55,181 bases of DNA. Source: an uncultured Oscillatoriales cyanobacterium (GTDB lineage Bacteria; Cyanobacteriota; Cyanobacteriia; Cyanobacteriales; Microcoleaceae). A program made the translations under genes and the position numbers. This document shows positions 17,470 through 25,885 of the stretch, piece by piece. Position 1 is the stretch's first letter, and each line of letters begins with the position of its first letter. The notes below the pieces were generated by a model. That model made no database searches. It had not been told where the DNA came from and saw only the letters and a list, made by a program, of their open reading frames with translations. Location: contig CAITND010000003.1 in the NCBI GenBank assembly GCA_903893625.1, forward strand, positions 1 through 55,181, given 5' to 3'.

Positions 17470-18888
17470 TTAGTTTGTTCTTTTCCCTTGAGAATAGGGC
17501 AGAAAAGTTGCGGTGGGTTTGATGGGAAATCGAACTGTAAAGGTACTACCTTTTCCGTGTTTACTTTCTACCTCAATACTACCACGATGGGCGATAACAA
17601 TTGCTTTAACAATTGCTAATCCTAAACCTGATCCTCCGGTTTTTCGAGAGCGATCGCTATGGACTCGATAAAACCGATCAAAGATTCGAGATTGTTCAGT
17701 TAAAGGAATACCAATTCCCGTATCTTTAACTTGAATAATCGCTTGTTGATGACTAGAATCTAAACCTAAAATAATATTACCTCCTGGGGGAGTATATTGG
17801 ATGGCATTAATCGCTAAATTGAAAATAACTCGATAAATTTGTTCTTCATTTCCTAGAATATAAATTTGTTCTTCTCCTCGAATATCTGTTGTTAAAAATA
17901 GTTCGGCATTTAATACCATTGCGGCGAGTTCTTCTTGAGCATCAATGATTACATCATTTAAACAGCATAATTTTTTAGACCGGGATACAGTGTCTTGATC
18001 CATGCGAGATAATAATAATAAATCCTTGACTAATTGGGAAAGTCGCTGATTTTGTCTGTCTACGGTTTTTAAGGTTTCTTTGGCTTCAGTTTCCGTTAAA
18101 GGTTCGAGTCTAATTGTGGATTCTACGGTGGCACGAATGGCGGCTAAAGGTGTTCTTAATTCATGGGCGGCATCGGCGGTAAATTGTTGTATTTGTTGAT
18201 AGGAATAATAAATCGGTTGCATAGCAATTCCCGATAATTTCCAACTAGCAAACCCTACTAAAATTAAAGCTAGAGGTAAACCGATAACCAGAATTAATGT
18301 TACAATAGCCATATATTGGTCAAAATCCTGTAGCGATCGCCCTAATTGTAAAGTTCCCCAATTCTGTTGATTTCGAGTATGTAAAACTAAAGCATATTGA
18401 CGATAGCGAATTCCATTTTTATCCCGGAAGGTTTGCCAAATTTCCCTACTAGAATGGGGGAATAAATCTTTTCCAGTAAAAGCGACTAACTGCCCTGAAT
18501 TATTGAATAAACGAATTAAATAAGAGTTATTATGATAGGGAGCTAAACGATGATTTTTTTTGCTTTTTTCATCGCTAGTTGGTAAACAATTTAATTCATA
18601 ATTAAAATGATTTAAAGGATTGTTTTTATCAGATTTAATCAAACATAAATCAGGAATAATTATTAAAACATCCGGTTCTAAATGTCCGGGTTGTTGTAGA
18701 ACAGTTTCCAAGCTATCATGTAATGTCTCAGCAACGGATTCTATTTCACGATCTAGGGTCATCCAATGGGCATGGGCGATCGCTTCATAAACCCCTAAAC
18801 CGCAAATACTTAGAATCACTCCCATCACCCCAGCATAGTAACAAGTTAAGCGTAATTTTGTGTTCTTAAATAGTAAATTTTTATTCAT
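17470..18888 (-). CDS. rppB: Sensor histidine kinase RppB-like
   Basis: 472 residues: first membrane helix about 13-35 (YYAGVMGVILSICGLGVY), an extracytoplasmic region with several Cys, second helix about 192-213 (ALILVGFASW), dimerisation domain with phospho-acceptor His in AAHELRTPLAA near 243, and ATPase domain with N box NLAINAIQYT, G1 DTGIGIP, F box IFDRFYR and G2 GGSGLGLAIVKAI. The start A of its ATG is the last base of the rppA TAA, so translation is coupled. It resembles RppB/NrsS, which in Synechocystis senses redox or nickel; the signal here is unknown. Confidence 0.88.
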   Translation of the reverse strand: MNKNLLFKNTKLRLTCYYAGVMGVILSICGLGVYEAIAHAHWMTLDREIESVAETLHDSLETVLQQPGHLEPDVLIIIPDLCLIKSDKNNPLNHFNYELNCLPTSDEKSKKNHRLAPYHNNSYLIRLFNNSGQLVAFTGKDLFPHSSREIWQTFRDKNGIRYRQYALVLHTRNQQNWGTLQLGRSLQDFDQYMAIVTLILVIGLPLALILVGFASWKLSGIAMQPIYYSYQQIQQFTADAAHELRTPLAAIRATVESTIRLEPLTETEAKETLKTVDRQNQRLSQLVKDLLLLSRMDQDTVSRSKKLCCLNDVIIDAQEELAAMVLNAELFLTTDIRGEEQIYILGNEEQIYRVIFNLAINAIQYTPPGGNIILGLDSSHQQAIIQVKDTGIGIPLTEQSRIFDRFYRVHSDRSRKTGGSGLGLAIVKAIVIAHRGSIEVESKHGKGSTFTVRFPIKPTATFLPYSQGKRTN

Positions 18889-19586
18889 TAATTATTATCT
18901 ATTATCAAACGATATCCTAACCCATAAACAGTTTCAATAAAATGATCACAACCAATTTCAGAAAGTTTCCGTCTTAGTAAGCGAATTTGAGCCGCCACCA
19001 CATTACTTTCCGGTTCCGATCCCAGTTCCCAAAGTTGACCCAATAGTTGATCACGATTGACAATTTGGTTAGGATGATGTAGAAAATAATCTAACAGTTG
19101 AAACTCTTTATTTGTTAAACTAATAGTCAAGGGTTTAATCAGAGATTTTTGATAGGAAAATGTATATAATTGATAATCTAAGATAAAATTTCCAACTTGT
19201 AATTTTTGGGGTTGTAATTGAGGAGAACGCCGTTGTAAAGCGCGTAAACGAGCTAATAATTCCCCCATCCCAAAAGGTTTAACTAAATAATCATCTGCCC
19301 CGGCATCTAACCCCATAATTTTATCCGCTTCGGTATCTTTTGCTGTTAAAATTAAAATAGGAATCAAACTGCCTTGGCGTCGTAGCTTTTGGCAGAGTTC
19401 AATTCCCGATAACCCTGGTAATAACCAATCGAAAATAACCAAAGTGTATTGTGTCCATTGATTGTCCAAATAATCCCAAGCTTCTATGCCATCCTGAACC
19501 CAGTCTACAATATATGCTTTTTGGGTTAATATACGTTTAATGGCTTCCCCTAAATCTGGTTCATCTTCCACTAACAAAATTCTCAT
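18888..19586 (-). CDS. rppA: OmpR-family response regulator RppA-like
   Basis: 232 residues: receiver domain 1-115 with acidic pair in VEDEPD, phospho-acceptor Asp53 (IFDWLLPGLSG), LTAKD and Lys in YLVKPFG; winged-helix DNA-binding domain about 130-228 (NKEFQLLDYFLHHPNQIV, VYGLGYRL). It is close in sequence to cyanobacterial RppA (NrsR). It is the first gene of the rppAB pair and faces away from the VKOR gene at 19647, with a 60-base shared promoter region. The regulator likely controls its own operon and perhaps the exported OB-fold protein downstream. Confidence 0.9.
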   Translation of the reverse strand: MRILLVEDEPDLGEAIKRILTQKAYIVDWVQDGIEAWDYLDNQWTQYTLVIFDWLLPGLSGIELCQKLRRQGSLIPILILTAKDTEADKIMGLDAGADDYLVKPFGMGELLARLRALQRRSPQLQPQKLQVGNFILDYQLYTFSYQKSLIKPLTISLTNKEFQLLDYFLHHPNQIVNRDQLLGQLWELGSEPESNVVAAQIRLLRRKLSEIGCDHFIETVYGLGYRLIIDNN

Positions 19587-19646
19587 GGTTTAAAATCCCT
19601 AAAAGGATATAAAATTTCTTCCAGTATAACCTACAAAAATATTGCT

Positions 19647-20549
19647 ATGATTCGCCGACGTTCAACTCCTTGGATTCATCAAAAATCAAGATTTATCATT
19701 GCCAGTGTAGCTGCTTTTGGTGCAGTGATTGCCGCCTATTTAACCGTTGTCAAACTGACAGGAGGAAGTGCGGCTTGTCCGACAACAGGTTGTGATCAAG
19801 TTCTGGCAAGTCCCTATGCCGTTGTTTTTGGTTTACCTCTGCCTTTGTTTGGGTTTGTGGCTTATATTATCATGGCAGGGATGGCAGTTTCTCCTTGGTT
19901 AATTAACGCTGAAACACAAAAAAGTTTAAGAACAAAAACAGAAGATTGGACATGGATATTGATGTTTGCTCAAGCATCTGCCATGATGATTTTCAGTTTT
20001 TATCTAATGTATATAATGGCATTTGTCATTAAATCTTTGTGTATTTATTGTACTGCTTCTGCAATTTGTTCCATTAGTTTATTCGTTTTAGCTTTATTAG
20101 GTAAAGATTGGGAAGATCGGGGTCAACTATTTTTTATTGCGGTTGTTGTAGCAATGATTACTTTAATTGGAACCTTAGCGGTATATGCTCCAATTAATAG
20201 CCCTCGTGCCGAAGAAAATACGTTTAAAATCACCACAATATCCGACCCTGCGAATATTGAACTGGCTGAATATTTAACCCAGTCTGGGGCAAAAATGTAT
20301 GGGGCTTTTTGGTGTGGTCACTGTCATGATCAAAAGCAATTATTTGGTCAACAAGCAGTAGATAAAATGCCTTATATTGAGTGTGACAAAGAAGGTAAAA
20401 ATCCTCAACTTGATTTGTGTAAAGCCAAGAATATTGAAGGTTATCCCACCTGGGAAGTTAAGGGTAAAATGTATACAGGGATTCAAAGTTTAGAAAAGTT
20501 ATCAGAGGTTTCAGGATATAAGGGATCTCGGGCTTTTGGCGCTCATTAA
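19647..20549 (+). CDS. VKOR-thioredoxin fusion (disulfide-forming)
   Basis: 300 residues. The N-terminal VKOR domain has four to five membrane helices, the loop cysteines Cys44 and Cys49 (SAACPTTGCDQV), the conserved GLPLPLFGF and the active CxxC at 132-135 (SLCIYCTA). A fused periplasmic or lumenal thioredoxin domain follows from about 190 with Cys223-x2-Cys226 (FWCGHCHDQK) and a further Cys pair. The protein oxidises substrate thiols and passes electrons to quinone, as in cyanobacterial VKOR and plant LTO1. It is single, divergent from rppA. Confidence 0.95.
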   Translation: MIRRRSTPWIHQKSRFIIASVAAFGAVIAAYLTVVKLTGGSAACPTTGCDQVLASPYAVVFGLPLPLFGFVAYIIMAGMAVSPWLINAETQKSLRTKTEDWTWILMFAQASAMMIFSFYLMYIMAFVIKSLCIYCTASAICSISLFVLALLGKDWEDRGQLFFIAVVVAMITLIGTLAVYAPINSPRAEENTFKITTISDPANIELAEYLTQSGAKMYGAFWCGHCHDQKQLFGQQAVDKMPYIECDKEGKNPQLDLCKAKNIEGYPTWEVKGKMYTGIQSLEKLSEVSGYKGSRAFGAH

Positions 20550-20650
20550 TATCAATCAAAACCCACAAACTTCGTTGTTGCACTTTAGTGCTAATTCCTA
20601 TGGGGATGTGCTAAAGCGCAACAACTTTTTATGAATTGATTTAACTTCTC

Positions 20651-20923
20651 CTATTTAACTGGTTTAGGATGATTTAAACCTGAATTACTAATATCCATAG
20701 TACGAATTAATCCAGAATTAACTGGCTTTTTACAACCACTTAACATTAAAATCAGAAAGAACAAACCCAAAACAAAAATCACTGCCCAAACTCCATCAAA
20801 ATCCCATTTTCCTTTTTTTACAAATCTATCTTTGCAGAAATTACAAAAACTTTCTTGATTTCGGTCGGGATGGTCTATAATTTCGCAACAAAGTTTTCCG
20901 TGTTTATCTCTTTGACAAGTCAT
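20651..20923 (-). CDS. Small Cys-rich single-pass membrane protein
   Basis: 90 residues from ATG 20923 with TAGGAGGTTAT just upstream, a strong ribosome site. The N terminus carries C3, C12-C13 and C27-x2-C30, an arrangement that could bind metal (CCEIIDHPDR, FCNFCKDRF). One membrane helix follows at about 45-63 (WAVIFVLGLFFLILMLSGC), then a basic tail. Not recognised as a known family. The ribosome site overlaps the stop of an upstream open frame (20932-21090), so it may once have been second in an operon. Confidence 0.6.
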   Translation of the reverse strand: MTCQRDKHGKLCCEIIDHPDRNQESFCNFCKDRFVKKGKWDFDGVWAVIFVLGLFFLILMLSGCKKPVNSGLIRTMDISNSGLNHPKPVK

Positions 20924-20931
20924 ATAACCTC

Positions 20932-21090
20932 CTATAATTCCTGAGAAAATGCAAACATATCTGTCGGTTTAGCGACTCGTAAATAATCTTTGGTTTGGGC
21001 TTCTACTTCAACGACTACGGCTTTCGGGTTTGTTGGGTTGTAGGTGCGTCGTTGGTTGGCGTGCAGGATTCTTAGCCCTGTTTTCTTTAG
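20932..21090 (-). pseudogene. C-terminal fragment of an unknown protein
   Basis: A frame open from an upstream TAG (21091-21093) to TAG 20932-20934 gives about 52 residues with no start codon: it includes RTYNPTNPKAVVVEVEAQT and YLRVAKPTDMFAF. The sequence looks like real protein rather than random translation, and it ends within the ribosome site of the next gene. I do not recognise the parent family. The missing 5' part was probably lost at the repeat region 21113-21275. Confidence 0.45.
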
Positions 21091-21112
21091 CTATTAATTT
21101 TGATTAAACCCC

Positions 21113-21275
21113 GTAGGGGCGGGTTCGCGTCAACCTAAAATTCCCACCCCAAAACGACCTAAACCCGCCCCGACCCCCGCAATAATTAACAAATAATCGG
21201 ATATTCTGGTGGGGTTGGGCGGGTTGATTGAGGTTATTTGTTAATATCAAAGATTGTTACAGAACCCGCCCCTAC
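21113..21275. repeat. Element bounded by GTAGGGGCGGGTTC inverted repeats
   Basis: GTAGGGGCGGGTTC (21113-21126) and its perfect complement GAACCCGCCCCTAC (21262-21275) flank about 135 bases with internal CCCGCCCC and GGGCGGG copies. The right repeat lies inside the hydrolase coding region. Confidence 0.6.
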
Positions 21276-22142
21276 AATCCAATCTAATAAAATAGGATTG
21301 ACTAATTCTGGGGCTTCATCTTGGGGACAATGACCGACTCCTTCTAATCTAATAAACTGTTTAACAGTTGAATATTGTTTAAATTGTTCTCCGAGTTCTA
21401 TCGGTTCCCAAGGGTCATCCGTTCCCCATAATATTATCGCTAAACAGGGTAATTTTGGCAATAAATCCTCTGGTAACGGCCCCTGAGAATAGCGAGTAAA
21501 CGCTGCAAAAACATCCACCGCCCCTTGATCTTGGGCAGGTGTTAATATGATTTCGATTAATTCATCCGTAACGGCTTCATCCCGTTTGTAGGCTTGTAAT
21601 AATACGTTTTTAACGGTTTTTGGGGTTGCCAAAAGGTTAAAAAATAATTGATTAAACCAGGAATATTTTAATAACTCTTGAACAAAACTGGCTCCATAAT
21701 TTCGATACCAAGGCATTTCCGAGCGTTTGCGATCGTGTAATAATCTTAAAGAACAGTTTAATAAAGCAACTTCTTGAACAATATCAGGATTATCAATAGC
21801 CGCCTGCATCACCGCAATACAACCAATAGAATTTCCGACTAAAAACGCAGATTCTTGAACAATTTCTCGACAAAAATCAGCGATTTGTTCTCCCCAAATT
21901 TCAAAAGTATAAGCAATTTCTGGACTCGGTTTCGGTTTCGCTGACCCCCCAAACCCAATTAAATCTAAAGCGAATACTCGACAATGTTTTGCTAATTCAG
22001 GGATATTATGACGCCAATGACCCCAAGAAGCCCCAAACCCGTGAACCAAAACCACCGCCGGGCCATTATTGCCCTCACTTACATAACAAATGGGGTATCC
22101 TTTCCAAATCCAAGTTTGCGGTATCGATGAAACAATCAACAT
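21234..22142 (-). CDS. Alpha/beta-fold hydrolase
   Basis: 302 residues from ATG 22142. Alpha/beta hydrolase features: oxyanion HGFGASWGHWRHN (near 34), nucleophile elbow VGNSIGC with Ser105, acid in LWGTDDPWEP and His in GVGHCPQDE. A cap region lies between. Similar proteins are common in cyanobacteria and plants and are often annotated as pheophytinase- or haloperoxidase-like, but substrate cannot be inferred. The last 15 or so residues (IVGAGSVTIFDINK) are encoded by the GTAGGGGCGGGTTC repeat and the bases after it, so the C terminus is likely acquired. Catalytic residues are all upstream of it. Confidence 0.88.
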   Translation of the reverse strand: MLIVSSIPQTWIWKGYPICYVSEGNNGPAVVLVHGFGASWGHWRHNIPELAKHCRVFALDLIGFGGSAKPKPSPEIAYTFEIWGEQIADFCREIVQESAFLVGNSIGCIAVMQAAIDNPDIVQEVALLNCSLRLLHDRKRSEMPWYRNYGASFVQELLKYSWFNQLFFNLLATPKTVKNVLLQAYKRDEAVTDELIEIILTPAQDQGAVDVFAAFTRYSQGPLPEDLLPKLPCLAIILWGTDDPWEPIELGEQFKQYSTVKQFIRLEGVGHCPQDEAPELVNPILLDWIVGAGSVTIFDINK

Positions 22143-22331
22143 AAGTCTAAGGTTAGAAGCAACAATAGGTAAATCTTTTGTAAAATTTTACCCAAAAATA
22201 AAAAATTCCGTAATTGCGCGGTTAACAATTGTCCCCCTTCTGTGTCAGAATTGAGAAGTATGATCAAATTTCATTGAACTTATAGTCAAATCTGATCAGA
22301 AATGGTAATGGTATCTAAATCCAATATAAAG

Positions 22332-22348
22332 CCTAACTAGAAGTTAGG
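22332..22348 (+). promoter_or_regulatory. Hairpin in the speB leader
   Basis: CCTAACT (22332-22338) pairs perfectly with AGTTAGG (22342-22348), 17 bases before the speB ATG, which has no evident ribosome site. It could affect ribosome access. Not recognised as a known riboswitch. Confidence 0.4.
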
Positions 22349-22365
22349 GGTTTCTACCCATTTTT

Positions 22366-23289
22366 ATGATGATATCAACTTTCCCTGCGACTGCTGCTGT
22401 AGATTTTTTAGGTTCAGAAATTGTCCCTGACTACGAAACGGCTAAAGTCGTGATTTTACCTATCCCCTATGAAGCCACTACCAGCTATCGTAAGGGATGT
22501 GAAAATGGCCCAGCCGCACTGTTAGAGGCTTCTCATCAGTTGGAATGTTATGATGAGGAATTAGATCGAGAAGTCTGTTTTGATGCCGGAATTTTTACCC
22601 ATTCTCCCATTGCAGATACTCGGAATGGGAAGACCGTTTCGGCGGAAAAAATGTTGAGTGTGACTCAAGAAACCCTCAAAACTTTAATTGAAGACCAAAA
22701 ATTCGTTATTTCTATTGGTGGAGAACATAGTATTACCGCCGGAGTCGTGCAAGGATATTGTCAGGTTTATCAAGAACCATTTACGGTGGTTCAAATTGAT
22801 GCTCATGGCGATTTAAGACATGAATATGAAGACACAATTCATAATCATGCTTGTGTGATGCGTCGGATTGTTAATATGGGATTACCTACCGTTCAAATAG
22901 GAATTAGAGCCATTTGTCAAGAGGAAGCCGATTTAATTAAACAGAAAAATTTAACGGTTTTTCGAGCGAGAGAAATGGCTTTTAATCTTGATTGGATTGA
23001 ACAAGCGATCGCCAGTATTACTACAGAAAAAGTCTTTTTAACTATTGATGTCGATGGCATTGATCCCAGTTTAATTCCTGGGGTGGGAACCCCCGAACCC
23101 GGTGGCTTAAATTGGTATTCTACCCTAACATTTTTGAGGCGTTTATTTGAGGCTAAAGATGTCATTGGCTGTGATGTGATGGAATTAGCTCCAGTGGTTG
23201 ATTCTGTTGTTTCTGAATTTACTGTTGCTAAATTAACCTATAAATTAATAGGGTATCAAGCTGCTTCCAAGGGCTGGATTAAGAATTAA
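22366..23289 (+). CDS. speB: Agmatinase/ureohydrolase
   Basis: 307 residues, typical length. Manganese ligands are all visible: His121 (GGEHSIT), Asp145, His147 and Asp149 (DAHGDLRHEYE), Asp228 and Asp230 (TIDVDGIDPS). GVGTPEPGG follows. The enzyme family hydrolyses agmatine to putrescine and urea. It resembles the shorter cyanobacterial ureohydrolase (about 306 residues) rather than the longer guanidine hydrolase with an extended N terminus, so guanidinase activity seems less likely. Flanked by repeats downstream (23324-23391) and standing alone. Substrate should be tested, as family members differ. Confidence 0.9.
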   Translation: MMISTFPATAAVDFLGSEIVPDYETAKVVILPIPYEATTSYRKGCENGPAALLEASHQLECYDEELDREVCFDAGIFTHSPIADTRNGKTVSAEKMLSVTQETLKTLIEDQKFVISIGGEHSITAGVVQGYCQVYQEPFTVVQIDAHGDLRHEYEDTIHNHACVMRRIVNMGLPTVQIGIRAICQEEADLIKQKNLTVFRAREMAFNLDWIEQAIASITTEKVFLTIDVDGIDPSLIPGVGTPEPGGLNWYSTLTFLRRLFEAKDVIGCDVMELAPVVDSVVSEFTVAKLTYKLIGYQAASKGWIKN

Positions 23290-23323
23290 TCATAGACCAT
23301 TCAGAACTTAAGCATCAAACCGA

Positions 23324-23391
23324 AGAAACCTGGTTTCTAGTTGTTGTCTCCGAGATAAAATCAAGATTTATTACTCAGAAACCCGGTTTCT
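23324..23391. repeat. Paired AGAAACCNGGTTTCT palindromes
   Basis: AGAAACCTGGTTTCT (23324-23338) and AGAAACCCGGTTTCT (23377-23391), same paired layout as 4743-4807 and 43509-43575. Confidence 0.7.
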
Positions 23392-23527
23392 GCATAAGTT
23401 CTGGTCATACAATTCGCTAAAATTTTGAATTAAAAGGCGTGCACCTAGATCAGAGGTTCAACTTTTGACCAAAATAGATTACATCTAAATACAATTGCAC
23501 TGTTTTGAGAAGGTGGGAAAACTAACT

Positions 23528-24067
23528 ATGCAGGGTACTTTAATTAATAGCTACGCTCCAGATTTTGAATTACCAGGAATTGATGATGAAGTCCATCATT
23601 TAGCTCGTTATTTAGAAAAATATCGAGCCGTTGTTGTGGTTTTCCTGTGTAACCACTGTCCCTATGTTCGTTTATATTTAAACCGTCTTAAACAGTTGCA
23701 ACAAGACTATCAAGAACAAGGGTTAATCTTTGTGGGAATTAATGCCAATGATTCTATTAAATACCCCAATGATAGTTTTGAGAATATGAAAATGTTTGCC
23801 CAAGAACAGGGGTTAAATTTTCCTTATATTCGAGATATTACCCAAGATGTCGCTCACTGTTTTGGGGTAAATAATACCCCAGAAGCATTTTTATTAGATC
23901 ATGAAGGAATTGTACGTTATCGAGGCTTAATTGATGATAATCCGACTTCTGCTGAAAATGTCACTGTCCCCTATTTAAAAAATGCGATCGCCCAACTTCT
24001 CAACAACGAACCCATTACTCCAGAACACACAGACTCCATTGGTTGTTCTATTAAGTGGAGACATTAA
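23528..24067 (+). CDS. Thioredoxin-fold redoxin (AhpC/TSA-like)
   Basis: 179 residues from ATG 23528, with AAGGTGG upstream; an in-frame TTG eleven codons earlier is less likely. The thioredoxin fold has a CxxC-type active site (FLCNHCPYVR near residue 42), APDFELPGIDD at the start and a cis-Pro in NNTPEAFLLD. This is the common cyanobacterial 'thioredoxin family protein' of peroxiredoxin/TlpA-like redoxins. No signal peptide, so it acts in the cytoplasm, probably as a thiol reductase or peroxidase. DUF3611 follows after 54 bases on the same strand and may share its transcript. Confidence 0.9.
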   Translation: MQGTLINSYAPDFELPGIDDEVHHLARYLEKYRAVVVVFLCNHCPYVRLYLNRLKQLQQDYQEQGLIFVGINANDSIKYPNDSFENMKMFAQEQGLNFPYIRDITQDVAHCFGVNNTPEAFLLDHEGIVRYRGLIDDNPTSAENVTVPYLKNAIAQLLNNEPITPEHTDSIGCSIKWRH

Positions 24068-24121
24068 CAGAGGGAGTAGGAGCACGAAACCCAAATTTTA
24101 TTTTAAATTAAGGAAAAAAAG

Positions 24122-24730
24122 ATGGTTGATTCCCAAGATAATTATGAATCGGGATCTCCGAATATTCGTGAAATTGCTCAAGATTTCCGGCGGTTGGGTT
24201 GGATTGGATTTTGGCTGCAATCTGTATTAGGAATTATTCCGATATTTCTGTTGATTTTTGTCCTGTTTTTAAGACCTTCTGTTCCTTCTAACGCTCAAAA
24301 TTCTGCCTTAGATATTATTTTAGGATATGCCTGTTTATTTGCTTTGATTTTTACGATGTATTGGTGTTTCCGATATACCCAAATCGGTCACAAGTTAGAT
24401 GACCCTAACCAACGACCTCCTAAAGCAGAAGTCATTCACGCCTTATGGCTGGGAATTGTGGTTAATTTAATTGGGATGAGTTGTATTATTTTAGTGGGTT
24501 TCTCGATTGTCGGAACCTTACTCTATAGACTACTTACCTTACCCCCAGGTGCGTCTAAAATGTTTAGTCCGATTGCAGGGACAACCGTTTTTGATCCGGG
24601 TTCCATTGTCACCCCGTTTAATATGGTTACTATCCAAGCAATGGTGAATGCAATGGGGGCAGAATTGGTGGGAATGGCGGTGAGTTTATGGTTGTTAAGT
24701 CGAGTTAGTTCCCATCAGTCCAAATCTTAG
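24122..24730 (+). CDS. DUF3611 membrane protein
   Basis: 202 residues. Four membrane helices are visible (WLQSVLGIIPIFLLIFVLFL, YACLFALIFTMYWCF, VVNLIGMSCIILVGFSIVG, MAVSLWLLSRV), preceded by the conserved IAQDFRRLGWIGF. This matches DUF3611, a family shared by cyanobacteria and chloroplasts and of unknown function. Starts ATG 24122 after an AAGGAAAAAAAG ribosome site. Follows the redoxin gene closely. Confidence 0.8.
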   Translation: MVDSQDNYESGSPNIREIAQDFRRLGWIGFWLQSVLGIIPIFLLIFVLFLRPSVPSNAQNSALDIILGYACLFALIFTMYWCFRYTQIGHKLDDPNQRPPKAEVIHALWLGIVVNLIGMSCIILVGFSIVGTLLYRLLTLPPGASKMFSPIAGTTVFDPGSIVTPFNMVTIQAMVNAMGAELVGMAVSLWLLSRVSSHQSKS

Positions 24731-24863
24731 AAAGAGCACTGAAAATGTCTCTATTTACCCGTTCCAAATTGCCTGTTAATTTGTCTATTTAGTTTTAATC
24801 CTCCTGTTAAACTCTGCCAGAGAATAAAGTGAAAGCGATCACACAATTGTTCCCCATTCCCCG

Positions 24864-24891
24864 TTCGTAATTCGTAATTCGTAATTCGTAA
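24864..24891 (+). repeat. TTCGTAA heptamer x4 next to a start codon
   Basis: Four exact TTCGTAA units (24864-24891) end five bases before ATG 24897 of the first glycosyltransferase and occupy the place of its ribosome site. Confidence 0.85.
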
Positions 24892-24896
24892 TTTCC

Positions 24897-25841
24897 ATGT
24901 CACAATCCCTGATTTCTGCGATTATTTGTACTCACAATCGAGAACAATATTTAGGTTTAGCGATTGATAGTTTACTGCAACAAGATTTTACTGATTTTGA
25001 AATTATTGTTGTTGATAATGCTTCAACGGATGGAACCCGTCAAGTCGTTGAAGCTCGTCTTCCCCATCCTAAACTGCAATATATTTATGAACCCGTAACG
25101 GGGTTATCTGTTGCTCGTAATACAGGGGCAAAAATATCCCAAAGTCCCATTATTGCCTATTTAGATGACGATGCCATTGCCACGTCTCAATGGTTAAGAG
25201 TGTTATATTCAGCTTATGAAAATCATCCGCAACTAGCGATCGCTGGAGGGAAAGTTACATTGATTTGGCCAGAGGGGATCACTCCCCCACCTTGGTTGTC
25301 TGATAATTTAGCCGGAAATCTGGGTGCATATAATTTGGGAGACCAGTGGGTTGAAATTAAAAATCCGGGTTTGACACCCAGAGGGTTAAATTATTCCATC
25401 CGTCGCAGTTTCTTAGATAAAATTGGCGGTTTTGATGTCAATTTAGGTCGGGTGGGAAAACGGTTATTATCTAACGAAGAATTACAGATGACTGAACTCG
25501 CCCTCAAACAAGGTTGGCAAGTCGCTTATCTTCCTGAAGCGTTAGTCGCCCACCATGTTGCACCAGAACGGATTAACCGAGCTTGGTTTATGGAGCGGGG
25601 ATGGTGGCAAGGGATTAGTGAATGTTATCGGGAACAGTTAGCTGGGCGGGATGGAATTGTGCAACTGGGACGAGGTGGGGAACGCATGATCCGAGGGTTG
25701 TACAAAACTATTAAATATTTTCGTAATCCTGCCTTACGATTTGATAATTTCGTGTATGCTTACGGTCAAATTGGCTATTTGGGTGCTGCAATTTCGGGTT
25801 TGGTTCATTCTGAATCTAAATCAGGAAATTGTCAAAAATAG
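24897..25841 (+). CDS. hpsE: GT2 glycosyltransferase, HpsE-like
   Basis: 314 residues. GT-A fold: SAIICTHNREQYL at the start, DFEIIVVDNASTDGT, then the metal-binding YLDDDAIA (DxD-type) near residue 96 and NYSIRRSFLDKIGGFD. The C-terminal GWWQGISECYREQLAG is typical of HpsE-like enzymes of hormogonium polysaccharide synthesis. The enzyme would transfer a sugar from a nucleotide donor in building an exported polysaccharide used for gliding. It is followed by a second GT2 (44 bases) and an acetyltransferase, as in hps loci. The start is directly after a heptamer tract. Confidence 0.8.
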   Translation: MSQSLISAIICTHNREQYLGLAIDSLLQQDFTDFEIIVVDNASTDGTRQVVEARLPHPKLQYIYEPVTGLSVARNTGAKISQSPIIAYLDDDAIATSQWLRVLYSAYENHPQLAIAGGKVTLIWPEGITPPPWLSDNLAGNLGAYNLGDQWVEIKNPGLTPRGLNYSIRRSFLDKIGGFDVNLGRVGKRLLSNEELQMTELALKQGWQVAYLPEALVAHHVAPERINRAWFMERGWWQGISECYREQLAGRDGIVQLGRGGERMIRGLYKTIKYFRNPALRFDNFVYAYGQIGYLGAAISGLVHSESKSGNCQK

Positions 25842-25885
25842 ATCTCTATTCCGGTCAATCCTTTTATCTATTATTAAGTTTAACC

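Noticed and set aside
22366-23289. Guanidine hydrolase instead of agmatinase
   Set aside because: The protein is of the short ureohydrolase type and no guanidine riboswitch or nickel chaperone genes are nearby; not fully excluded.
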